Positions 1 to 6,822 of a DNA stretch of 7,394 nucleotides are shown in pieces. A program made the translations under genes and the position numbers. This stretch comes from an uncultured Mailhella sp. (GTDB taxonomy: Bacteria; Desulfobacterota; Desulfovibrionia; Desulfovibrionales; Desulfovibrionaceae): positions 1-7,394 of the forward strand of contig CALUWZ010000085.1 of NCBI GenBank assembly GCA_944324625.1, read 5' to 3'. Within the stretch, counting starts at the first letter, position 1. Every line of letters starts with the position of its first letter. The notes beneath the pieces are model-generated. The model did not search any database. It had not been told where the DNA came from and was given only the letters and a program-made list of their open reading frames with translations.

Positions 1-551
1 AAGTCCCTGCCCATAATGAAGAATATCTTTCCGTCATTGAAGGCAAAACCGCATGGATTATCCGCTCCGCCTGCGAAGTGGGCGCGATCATGGCAGGCGC
101 GGACGAAGAAAGCCGCGGCAAAGCAAGGGAATTCGGATTAAACCTCGGCATGGCGTTCCAAATCGTGGACGACGCACTGGATTTTTCCCCCGAAGAAATC
201 ATAGGCAAGCCCGCAGGCGGCGATCTCAGGGAACGCAAATGCACGCCGCCCGTCTTCATGTATCTTGAAAGCCTGACAGCCTCTGAAAAAGCGGACTTTA
301 TCAAAAAATTTGCCGTCCTGCCCGACCCTGTGTTTGAAACAAAACAGGAGAACAAGGCAGAAAACGGTTTCAGTGCCGAAGAACTCGCCGCCGCCGCCCA
401 AAAAATCATCGAAGCAGGCTATCCCCAAAAAACGCGGGAACTTGCCCAAACCTATCTGGACAAAGCCAAAGCCTGCCTTTCCGCTTTTTCGGGTCCCTAT
501 AAAACCATGCTGGAAGAAGCAGTCTTTTACGTGCAGAACCGCAGCAAATAA
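1..551 (+). CDS. ispB: long-chain polyprenyl diphosphate synthase, 3' part
   Basis: This is the C-terminal part (about 182 residues, frame starting at base 3) of an all-trans polyprenyl diphosphate synthase. Such enzymes add isopentenyl diphosphate units to an allylic diphosphate to make the side chain of quinones. The start and the first aspartate-rich motif lie outside the window. Visible are the helix EGKTAWIIRSACEVGAIMAG (bases 42-101) and the second aspartate-rich motif DDALD (168-182) inside FQIVDDALDF, which binds Mg-diphosphate. GKPAGGDLRERKCTPP follows. The spacing and the GKPxGxDLR form fit the long-chain IspB/heptaprenyl class better than the IspA farnesyl class, which normally has GKxxGxD followed by other residues. 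One oddity is DLRERK, where the family usually has DLREGK. The gene reads in the same direction as purL, 59 nt downstream. The exact chain length made cannot be told, and the symbol is given at class level. Confidence 0.85.
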   Translation, partial: VPAHNEEYLSVIEGKTAWIIRSACEVGAIMAGADEESRGKAREFGLNLGMAFQIVDDALDFSPEEIIGKPAGGDLRERKCTPPVFMYLESLTASEKADFIKKFAVLPDPVFETKQENKAENGFSAEELAAAAQKIIEAGYPQKTRELAQTYLDKAKACLSAFSGPYKTMLEEAVFYVQNRSK

Positions 552-610
552 AACAAGTTGCAGTAAAAAACAACAAAAGCCGCAAGGCAAAAACCCAAAA
601 AGGTGAATAT

Positions 611-3604
611 ATGAAACTTTTGCGTTTGGAAATTCGTGTAAGGGAAAATCAGCAGGACCCCGTAGGTCACAGAGTTGCTGACGAAATCAAGGAAGCCCTC
701 GGCCTTGACGTAAACAATGTGCGCATGGTCAAAGTGCTCACTTTTGACGGCATAAGCGAAGAAGAAGCCAAAATTCTTCTGGAAAAAGCCGTGCTGCATG
801 ACCCTGTTCTGCAGACGGCAAGCCTTGAAGCCCAAAACTCCGACGCTGATTTTGTTCTGGAAGTCAACTTCCGTCCCGGCGTTACCGACAATGAAGGCAA
901 TACGGCAAGAAACACCGCCGCCATGGTGCTCGGCAAAGACAAGGGCGCTTTCAAAGTCTACACAGCCAAGCAATACCACTTGTGGGGCGACATTTCCAAA
1001 GAAGAAGCCGAGCGCATCGGCAAAGACCTGCTTGCCAACGAGCTTATTGAACGCCTGCGCATAAAAACCAAGGAAGAATGGGCAAAAGAACCGGGATTTG
1101 AAGCACAGGCCTCCAAAGTGACGGGCAAAGCGCTTGACACCGTAAACATTATCCCCCTTCTTTCCATGAGCGACGCAGAACTTATGGACTACAGCCGCAA
1201 AAACACCCTTGCGCTCACCTTGGAAGAAATGCTCATCATCAAAAATTTCTACGCAAAAGAAGAAACCGCCAAGGACAGGGAAAAATTCGGCCTGCCCCAA
1301 AACCCCACGGACGCTGAAATCGAAGTGCTTGCCCAAACATGGTCTGAACACTGCAAACACAAGATTTTTGCCGCCGAAATCGACTACACCGATACCGAAA
1401 CAGGCAAAACAACAACCATTGACAGCCTGTACAAAACCTATATCAAAAATCCCACGGCAACCATCAGAAAACGCCTCGGCGACAAAGACTTCTGCCGTTC
1501 CGTATTCAGCGACAACGCAGGCGTCATGGCGTTCAGCGACGACTACGACGTATGCATAAAAGTGGAAACCCACAACAGCCCCTCCGCCCTTGACCCCTAC
1601 GGCGGCGCGCTTACGGGCATTGTAGGCGTAAACCGTGACCCCATGGGCACGGGCATGGGTGCGGAACTTGTCTGCAATACGGACGTATTCTGCTTTGCCT
1701 CCCCGTTCCATGACGACAAAATGCCCTCCCGTCTGCTCCACCCCCGCCGCGTCATGGAAGGCGTGCGCAAAGGCGTTGAGGACGGCGGCAACAAATCAGG
1801 CGTGCCCACGGTAAACGGCGCCATTGTCTTTGACGAACGCTATCTCGGAAAACCCCTTGTTTACTGCGGTACAGTAGGCCTTATGCCCCGCACCGTCAAC
1901 GGCATGCCGGGCTATGAAAAATGCCCTGCCGCAGGCGACGCCATTGTCATGACGGGCGGCCGCATCGGCAAAGACGGCATTCACGGCGCAACCTTCTCCT
2001 CCGAAGAACTGCACGAAGAAAGCCCCGCAACCGCGGTACAGATCGGCGACCCCATTACCCAAAGAAAAATGTACGACTTCATCATGCGTGCCCGTGACCT
2101 CGGCTTGTACCATGCCATTACCGACAACGGCGCAGGCGGTCTTTCCTCTTCCGTCGGCGAAATGAGCGAAGCAACAGGCGGCTGCCGTCTTGACCTTTCC
2201 AAGGCCCCCCTCAAATATGACGGCCTCCAGCCTTGGGAAATCCTGCTTTCCGAAGCGCAGGAACGCATGACTCTGGCTGTTCCTCAGAACAAGCTTGCAG
2301 AATTTATGGAACTTGCCAAACACATGGACGTGGAAGCCACCTGCCTCGGCGAATTTACCGACAGCGGATATTTCCAAGTCTTTTACGGTGAAAAGCCCGT
2401 GGCAAGCCTGCCCATGGAATTCATGCACCACGGCCTGCCGCAGATGAAGCTCAAAGCCGTATGGAAAAAAGAACAGGCCGAAATGCAGAATCAGGTTGCC
2501 ATGCCCGACCCTGCAGACAAAGCGGAATTTCTGCTCAAAATGCTCGGCCGTCTCAATATCTGCAGCAAAGAAAACATTGTCCGCCAATATGACCATGAAG
2601 TGCGCGGCGGCAGCGTTGTAAAACCCTTTGTGGGCAAAAATCAGGACGCCCCCGCAGACGCAGGCGTGCTGCGCCCCGTGCTTGAAGATGAGGCAGGCAT
2701 TGTCATTTCCAACGGCATCTGCCCCAAATTCAGCGATTACGACACCTATCACATGATGGCCAACGCCCTTGACGAAGCAGTGCGCAATGCCGTTGCCGTC
2801 GGCGGCGACATTGACCACATGGCAGGCTGCGACAACTTCTGCTGGTGCGACCCCATTCAGTCCGAAAAAACACCCGACGGCGAATACAAGCTTGCCCAGC
2901 TCGTGCGCGCCTGCGAAGCCCTCGGCAAATACTGCCTCGATTACGGCGTGCCGTGCATTTCAGGCAAGGACTCCATGAAAAACGACTATATCGGCGACGG
3001 CAAAAAAATCTCCATTCCGCCCACCGTGCTTTTCAGCGTTCTTGCAAAAATCCATGACGTGAACAAAGCCGTTACCAGCGACTTCAAGGCAGAAGGCAAT
3101 AAAATTTATCTTCTCGGCATGACCAAAAACGAAATGGCAGGCAGCGAAGCCTTTGACGAACTCGGCATTAAAGGCGGCCGCGTTCCTCAGGTTGATTCCG
3201 CCTCCGCCCTTGCCCGCTACCGTGCATACCACAAAGCAGTGCAGGCAGGACTTGTCAAAGCCTGCCACGACCTTTCCGACGGCGGCCTTGCCGTGGCTCT
3301 TGCGGAAATGTGCATGGGCGGTCATCTCGGAGCAAAAATAGATCTTGCAAAAGTAAACAAAGAACAAAGCATGACGCCCATGGAAACTCTGTACAGCGAA
3401 AGCGCAAGCCGCCTGCTGTGCGAAGTTGCTCCCGAAAACTGCGCGGCCTTTGAAAAACTTTTTGAAAACAACTGCACGCAGATCGGCGAAGTATGCCAAA
3501 AAGGCATGGACGCCCAAATGCAGGTATATACAGGGGACAGCCTTGCATTCAGCCAAAACATCGCGGCCATGACCAAGGCATTCAAAAAAACATTAAACGC
3601 ATAG
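611..3604 (+). CDS. purL: phosphoribosylformylglycinamidine synthase, PurS-like repeats fused to PurL, no glutaminase domain
   Basis: The 997-residue product catalyses the fourth step of de novo purine synthesis: FGAR + ATP + ammonia to FGAM, in the cytoplasm. Residues about 1-160 hold two successive PurS-like units, the second recognisable by FRPGVTDNEGNTA and LLANELIE. The PurL core follows, with TWSEHCKH at 243-250 (catalytic-type His247), VETHNSPSALDPYGG at 318-332 and DNGAGGLSSSVGEM at 505-518. The second half has SGKDSMKN from 784 and CHDLSDGGLA from 885, as expected of the duplicated AIR-synthase-like fold. The protein ends soon after this half, so the class I glutaminase domain of the roughly 1300-residue gamma-proteobacterial enzyme is missing. 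Ammonia must therefore come from a separate PurQ, not seen here. The start is ATG with AAGGTGA at 600-606, 4 nt upstream. It lies 59 nt after the polyprenyl synthase gene and 31 nt before argD, probably in one transcript. The family call is very secure. Confidence 0.95.
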   Translation: MKLLRLEIRVRENQQDPVGHRVADEIKEALGLDVNNVRMVKVLTFDGISEEEAKILLEKAVLHDPVLQTASLEAQNSDADFVLEVNFRPGVTDNEGNTARNTAAMVLGKDKGAFKVYTAKQYHLWGDISKEEAERIGKDLLANELIERLRIKTKEEWAKEPGFEAQASKVTGKALDTVNIIPLLSMSDAELMDYSRKNTLALTLEEMLIIKNFYAKEETAKDREKFGLPQNPTDAEIEVLAQTWSEHCKHKIFAAEIDYTDTETGKTTTIDSLYKTYIKNPTATIRKRLGDKDFCRSVFSDNAGVMAFSDDYDVCIKVETHNSPSALDPYGGALTGIVGVNRDPMGTGMGAELVCNTDVFCFASPFHDDKMPSRLLHPRRVMEGVRKGVEDGGNKSGVPTVNGAIVFDERYLGKPLVYCGTVGLMPRTVNGMPGYEKCPAAGDAIVMTGGRIGKDGIHGATFSSEELHEESPATAVQIGDPITQRKMYDFIMRARDLGLYHAITDNGAGGLSSSVGEMSEATGGCRLDLSKAPLKYDGLQPWEILLSEAQERMTLAVPQNKLAEFMELAKHMDVEATCLGEFTDSGYFQVFYGEKPVASLPMEFMHHGLPQMKLKAVWKKEQAEMQNQVAMPDPADKAEFLLKMLGRLNICSKENIVRQYDHEVRGGSVVKPFVGKNQDAPADAGVLRPVLEDEAGIVISNGICPKFSDYDTYHMMANALDEAVRNAVAVGGDIDHMAGCDNFCWCDPIQSEKTPDGEYKLAQLVRACEALGKYCLDYGVPCISGKDSMKNDYIGDGKKISIPPTVLFSVLAKIHDVNKAVTSDFKAEGNKIYLLGMTKNEMAGSEAFDELGIKGGRVPQVDSASALARYRAYHKAVQAGLVKACHDLSDGGLAVALAEMCMGGHLGAKIDLAKVNKEQSMTPMETLYSESASRLLCEVAPENCAAFEKLFENNCTQIGEVCQKGMDAQMQVYTGDSLAFSQNIAAMTKAFKKTLNA

Positions 3605-3620
3605 CTGACAGACACAGCTT

Positions 3621-3625
3621 GGAGG
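3621..3625 (+). promoter_or_regulatory. ribosome binding site that decides the argD start
   Basis: GGAGG lies 10 nt upstream of the ATG at 3636. An in-frame GTG at 3627 would extend the protein by three residues, but it sits only 1 nt after GGAGG, too close for initiation. The ATG at 3636 is therefore the preferred start. Confidence 0.75.
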
Positions 3626-3635
3626 TGTGGTTACA

Positions 3636-4838
3636 ATGACACGTTTTGAAGCGTTAAAGGCAAGAGAAGAACAGCTTTTGTGCAGAACCTACGGCCGTTA
3701 TCCCGTCAGTGTTTCCCGTGCCAAGGGAAGCAGGCTCTGGGACATTGACGGCAGGGAATATCTCGACCTTTTGGCAGGTATTGCCGTTACTTCCGTAGGC
3801 CACTGCAATGACGAAATCGCAGAAGTCATTGCCGAACAGGCAAAAAAGCTTATCCACGTCAGCAATCTTTTCTATCAGGAAGAACAGCTGGAACTTGCAG
3901 AAAAACTTTTGGAAACCTGCCACATGGACAAGGTTTTCTTCTGCAACTCAGGTGCGGAAGCCAACGAAGCCGCCATTAAAATCGCCCGACGCTATCAACA
4001 ACGAGTCAAAAATACCGACCGATACGAAATCATTACCTTCAGCCATGCGTTCCACGGCAGAACCCTTGCCACACTCTCCGCAACGGGTCAGGAAAAATAT
4101 CTGGACGGCTTTGCGCCGAAAACAGTAGGATTCGTACAGGTTCCGTGGCACGACATCGACGCCTTGGAAAAGGCGATTACCGACAAAACCGCAGGCGTTC
4201 TCCTTGAAATCATTCAGGGCGAAGGCGGGGTAAACTGCCTTACTCCCGAATACGTGGAAAAAGTGCAGGAACTTTGCCGCAGAAACGGCGTCCTGTTCAT
4301 GGTGGACGAAGTGCAGGCAGGTCTTTGCCGCTCAGGCAAATGGTGGGCTTTCCAGCACTACAATGTCACCCCCGATGTGATCACCAACGCCAAAGCCCTT
4401 GCCAACGGCCTGCCCCTCGGCTGCATGATGACCACAGACGAAATCGCAAGAGCCTTTGTTCCGGGTTCCCATGCCACAACCTTCGGCGGCGGCGCCCTTG
4501 TCACCAAAGTGGGCTCCAAAGTTCTGGAAATCATGAAACGCGACAATCTCGCCGAACGCGCCGACAGACTCGGCAAATACCTTGAACGGAAAGTTATGGC
4601 GCTCGGCAGTCCGTGGGTAAAAGAAGTCCGCGGATACGGCCTTTTGCGGGGCATTCAGCTCACCTGCTCCGACGAAAGCGCCAAAAAAGTCTGGACTCGC
4701 TTCATTGAGGAAGGCGTTGTTTTGAACCTGACCCAAGGCACGGTGCTGCGCCTTATCCCTGCCCTGACCATTACCGAAGAAGAACTTGACCGCTTTGTCA
4801 GCGTGCTTGACAAACTGCTCAAGGAAATTTCAGAATAA
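3636..4838 (+). CDS. argD: acetylornithine aminotransferase (class III PLP enzyme)
   Basis: The 400-residue product is a PLP-dependent aminotransferase of arginine synthesis. It interconverts N-acetylglutamate semialdehyde and N-acetylornithine using glutamate; in many bacteria the same enzyme also acts on succinyl-diaminopimelate in lysine synthesis. Counting from the ATG at 3636, the PLP phosphate-binding SGAEANEA starts at residue 105, HAFHGRT is at 137-143, and the cofactor-ring aspartate is D224 in VDEVQAG. The Schiff-base lysine is K253 in NAKALANGLPLG. TTFGGGALV follows, as is usual near the C-terminal domain. The length is normal for ArgD. Close relatives are ornithine, 4-aminobutyrate and succinylornithine aminotransferases, but the overall length and the LDLLAGIAVTSVGH N-terminal block favour ArgD. 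It lies 31 nt after purL and 42 nt before leuB, with no arginine-pathway neighbour in view. Confidence 0.9.
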   Translation: MTRFEALKAREEQLLCRTYGRYPVSVSRAKGSRLWDIDGREYLDLLAGIAVTSVGHCNDEIAEVIAEQAKKLIHVSNLFYQEEQLELAEKLLETCHMDKVFFCNSGAEANEAAIKIARRYQQRVKNTDRYEIITFSHAFHGRTLATLSATGQEKYLDGFAPKTVGFVQVPWHDIDALEKAITDKTAGVLLEIIQGEGGVNCLTPEYVEKVQELCRRNGVLFMVDEVQAGLCRSGKWWAFQHYNVTPDVITNAKALANGLPLGCMMTTDEIARAFVPGSHATTFGGGALVTKVGSKVLEIMKRDNLAERADRLGKYLERKVMALGSPWVKEVRGYGLLRGIQLTCSDESAKKVWTRFIEEGVVLNLTQGTVLRLIPALTITEEELDRFVSVLDKLLKEISE

Positions 4839-4880
4839 CTGACCAAAGTACCATATAGTTAATTTTTCAAAGAGGAAATC

Positions 4881-5954
4881 ATGAAAAAACATATCGCAGT
4901 CATGCCCGGTGACGGAATCGGTCCCGAAATCGTCGGCCAAGCCCTCCGTGTTCTTGACAAAGTCGCTCAAAAATTCGGCCATGAATTCACCACCGAAGAA
5001 GTGCTTATCGGCGGCGTTGCCATTGACGCCAAAGGCACTCCCCTGCCCGAAGAAACCGTAGAAGCCTGCAAAAAGGCCGACGCTGTTCTGCTCGGCGCTG
5101 TGGGCGGCCCGAAATGGGATACCATTGACCCTGCAATCCGTCCCGAAAAAGGCCTTCTCGGCATCCGCAAAGCTTTGGGACTTTTTGCCAACCTCCGTCC
5201 CGCACGCCTCTTCCCCGAACTTGCGGGCGCCTGCCTTCTGCGCAAGGACATCGTGGACAGAGGCCTTGACGTCATGGTAGTGCGTGAACTTACGGGCGGC
5301 ATTTATTTCGGAAAGCCCGCAGGCACCGAAATCCGCGGCGGCAAGCGCACCGGCTTCAATACCATGATTTACAATGAAGACGAAATCCGCCGCATTGCCC
5401 ACATCGCTTTCAAAGCTGCCATGAAACGCAGAAAAAAAGTCTGCTCCGTTGACAAAGCCAACGTGCTTGACGTAAGCCGCGTATGGCGTGAAATCGTCAT
5501 CGAAGTTTCCAAGGAATACCCCGAAGTCGAACTTTCACACATGTATGTGGACAACGCCGCCATGCAGCTTGTGCGCGATCCGAGCCAGTTTGACGTTATC
5601 GTAACAGGCAACCTCTTCGGCGATATTCTTTCCGACGAAGCCGCCGTTATCACAGGCTCCATCGGCATGCTCGCCTCCGCAAGCCTCGGCAGCGACTATG
5701 CAGGCCTCTATGAACCGATCCACGGCTCAGCTCCGGACATCGCAGGACAGAAAAAAGCCAACCCGCTGGCTACCATTCTGTCCGTTGCCATGATGCTCCT
5801 GCATGAATTCGACCTCAAAGACGAAGCCATGTGCATTGAAAACGCCGTACGCAAAACCCTGCAGGACGGCTTCAGAACAGGCGATATCATGGAAGAGGGC
5901 AAAATCCTCTGCAATACCGAAGAAATCACCGACAAAGTCATCGAAAGACTTTAA
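4881..5954 (+). CDS. leuB: 3-isopropylmalate dehydrogenase
   Basis: The 357-residue product oxidises and decarboxylates (2R,3S)-3-isopropylmalate with NAD+ to 2-oxoisocaproate, the third enzyme of leucine synthesis. It opens with [11 protein letters not shown]. The catalytic pair is Y142 (TGGIYFGKP) and K192 (VDKANVLDV). The metal-binding aspartates are D224 (MYVDNAAMQ), D248 and D252 ([13 protein letters not shown]). The residues that select the isopropyl group in the Thermus enzyme (E87, L90, L91, V188, from memory) have counterparts here at E89, L92, L93 and V195. This argues against isocitrate, tartrate or homoisocitrate dehydrogenase. [15 protein letters not shown] near the C-terminus is the NAD-loop signature. 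The start is ATG with AGAGGA at 4871-4876, 4 nt upstream. It is the last gene of the run, and a strong intrinsic terminator follows 21 nt after the stop. No leuA, leuC or leuD is in view. Confidence 0.95.
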   Translation: MKKHIAVMPGDGIGPEIVGQALRVLDKVAQKFGHEFTTEEVLIGGVAIDAKGTPLPEETVEACKKADAVLLGAVGGPKWDTIDPAIRPEKGLLGIRKALGLFANLRPARLFPELAGACLLRKDIVDRGLDVMVVRELTGGIYFGKPAGTEIRGGKRTGFNTMIYNEDEIRRIAHIAFKAAMKRRKKVCSVDKANVLDVSRVWREIVIEVSKEYPEVELSHMYVDNAAMQLVRDPSQFDVIVTGNLFGDILSDEAAVITGSIGMLASASLGSDYAGLYEPIHGSAPDIAGQKKANPLATILSVAMMLLHEFDLKDEAMCIENAVRKTLQDGFRTGDIMEEGKILCNTEEITDKVIERL

Positions 5955-5975
5955 TTCTTCTTTTTATAAAAACAC

Positions 5976-6007
5976 AAAAGCCGTATCGTTTGATACGGCT
6001 TTTTTTT
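5976..6007 (+). terminator. intrinsic terminator after leuB
   Basis: A perfect 12-bp inverted repeat AAAAGCCGTATC / GATACGGCTTTT (5976-5987 and 5992-6003) encloses the 4-nt loop GTTT. A run of eight T residues covers 6000-6007. It starts 21 nt after the leuB stop, so it most simply ends the purL-argD-leuB transcript. The A-rich left arm would also allow weak termination on the minus strand. Confidence 0.92.
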
Positions 6008-6029
6008 ACGTCACAATAAAAGAAAAAAT

Positions 6030-6320
6030 ATGAGAGAAAACGAATTTGCCCGTTGGCTGAAAAACTCCGTCAGCACCAAAGTTAATTCCGATTACCGCTC
6101 CCGCTGCAGACGGGTGGAAAAAGATCTAAAAACAGATCTCGATGCGGAATATGAAAAAGACAACGGAAAATCCCTGTTGGAAATTCTGACGTATACACCG
6201 GAATACGAAAACGGCGGCTGCCCGATTTATTTTTCAAAAGACACAAACATTGCCTGCGGGCTGAACAGCCTTAAAAGCGGAGTAAACAGATATTTTCGTT
6301 TCTGCCGAAACCAAAAATAA
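6030..6320 (+). CDS. small protein of unknown function, stand-alone helical domain
   Basis: This is a 96-residue soluble-looking protein with no signal peptide or membrane segment. It starts MRENEFARWL, has a basic segment SRCRRVEKDL (24-33) and an acidic one DAEYEKDNGKSLLEIL (38-53). It ends with LNSLKSGVNRYFRFCR (78-93). I recall a similar pattern (a short helix, CRRVEK.. DLD..Y, SLLE.L.Y, then LKSAV..Y..F) as a small domain found alone or at the N-terminus of longer proteins, some associated with nucleases. This is memory, not a search, and no function is assigned. It carries four cysteines (C26, C64, C76, C92) without a clear metal-site spacing. The ATG has only a weak A-rich ribosome site. 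It begins 22 nt after the leuB terminator, leaving no room for a normal promoter in between. Its last 50 nt overlap the opposite-strand ORF at 6271-6519. It is probably a real gene, with weak expression expected. Confidence 0.68.
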   Translation: MRENEFARWLKNSVSTKVNSDYRSRCRRVEKDLKTDLDAEYEKDNGKSLLEILTYTPEYENGGCPIYFSKDTNIACGLNSLKSGVNRYFRFCRNQK

Positions 6321-6519
6321 CGGTCTTTTCCGCAGCCGCAGCTCCGACTGCCCAAAAGCTGAAAAAAGCATATCCCAAGCCCCTCAAGTGAAAAACAAAA
6401 ATTGCCGCAATTGCCGCGCACACGCCGCTGTTTCCGATCACCAAAAAGCTGATCGATACCATGGAAAATTGTATGACATATACCGCGTGACCTGAAGTTT
6501 TCGGCAAAAAAACATTCAT
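6271..6519 (-). CDS. possible small membrane protein
   Basis: This is a minus-strand reading frame of 82 codons starting at the ATG at 6519-6517. A GGAG (complement of 6527-6530) lies 7 nt upstream, which is ideal spacing. A TTG at 6534 in the same frame is less likely because it lies upstream of this site. The product is mostly hydrophobic. After MNVFLPKTSG come roughly AVYVIQFSMVSISFLVIG (12-29), VCAAIAAIFVFHL (33-45) and YAFFSFWAVGAAAA (50-63), so two or three membrane passes are plausible. The C-terminal tail is short and polar or basic. I recognise no family. It overlaps the 3' end of the 96-codon gene by 50 nt tail to tail, and the C-terminal residues are simply the antisense of that gene's end. 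I see no clear promoter upstream on the minus strand. It could be a genuine small inner-membrane protein, a remnant, or chance. Confidence 0.4.
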   Translation of the reverse strand: MNVFLPKTSGHAVYVIQFSMVSISFLVIGNSGVCAAIAAIFVFHLRGLGYAFFSFWAVGAAAAEKTVIFGFGRNENICLLRF

Positions 6520-6770
6520 ACGCTTTCTCCGCAAAAATACCTCTTGAATTTTTTAATGCCGCAAAAAATTTTCCTTCGGCAGAACAACTGTTCGCGTCTC
6601 TCAGCATCTTTCCCCCAAAAAAGAAAATGCACCGATACAGTTTCAAAACAATAAGCGGCATTTTATGCATAAAACCATATTTACAGCCGTAAATAAATCA
6701 TATCAATTCAATATAACAGGATTTATTTCAATCTGCCTGTCCCGTCTGAAAAACCTGCACAGCCTCCCTC
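6520..6770. other. AT-rich intergenic stretch without a supported gene
   Basis: No reading frame with a ribosome site is visible on either strand apart from the leader of the minus-strand ORF. The stretch is markedly richer in A and T than the genes to its left. The only ordered element I see is the palindrome at 6678-6695. The ssrA promoter begins at its right edge. Confidence 0.6.
6678..6695. repeat. 18-nt perfect palindrome, operator-like
   Basis: TATTTAC (6678-6684) and GTAAATA (6689-6695) form a perfect 7-bp inverted repeat around AGCC. No T-run follows, so it is not a terminator. Its size and symmetry resemble a binding site for a dimeric regulator. It lies about 95 nt upstream of the ssrA promoter and about 160 nt upstream of the minus-strand ORF start, so its target is unclear. 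A chance occurrence in AT-rich DNA is possible. Confidence 0.35.
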
Positions 6771-6798
6771 TTTACTTTTTTCAATAAGTGCTTATAAT
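6771..6798 (+). promoter_or_regulatory. sigma70-type promoter of ssrA
   Basis: TTTACT (6771-6776) matches the -35 consensus at four of six bases, and TATAAT (6793-6798) is a perfect -10. The spacer is 16 nt. Transcription should start near 6805, about 18 nt before the mature 5' end of the tmRNA, giving a short leader that is trimmed off. Confidence 0.8.
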
Positions 6799-6822
6799 AA
6801 ATTTTGTGGAAACACCCCCAAT

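Noticed and set aside
527..1741. Minus-strand open frame of 404 codons antisense to purL
   Set aside because: It is a shadow of purL: the C-rich third positions of purL remove stops from the complement. The protein is rich in F, V, G and H without domain structure, and purL is certain on the other strand.
1796..2818. Minus-strand open frame of 340 codons antisense to purL
   Set aside because: This is the same shadow effect in the same gene, with no ribosome site or recognisable motif.
3627..3635. GTG start for argD three codons upstream of the ATG
   Set aside because: It lies 1 nt after GGAGG, too close for initiation. The ATG at 3636 has workable spacing.
6118..6139. Two AGATCT copies close together
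   Set aside because: They fall in codons for the repeated KDL/TDL residues of the 96-codon gene and look like chance within coding sequence.
6227..6670. Longer minus-strand frame of 147 codons over the small-gene region
   Set aside because: There is no ribosome site before its start (the bases upstream read TACGGCTGTAAATATGGTTT). Its composition is disordered and cysteine/phenylalanine-rich, and it competes with the better-supported 82-codon frame.
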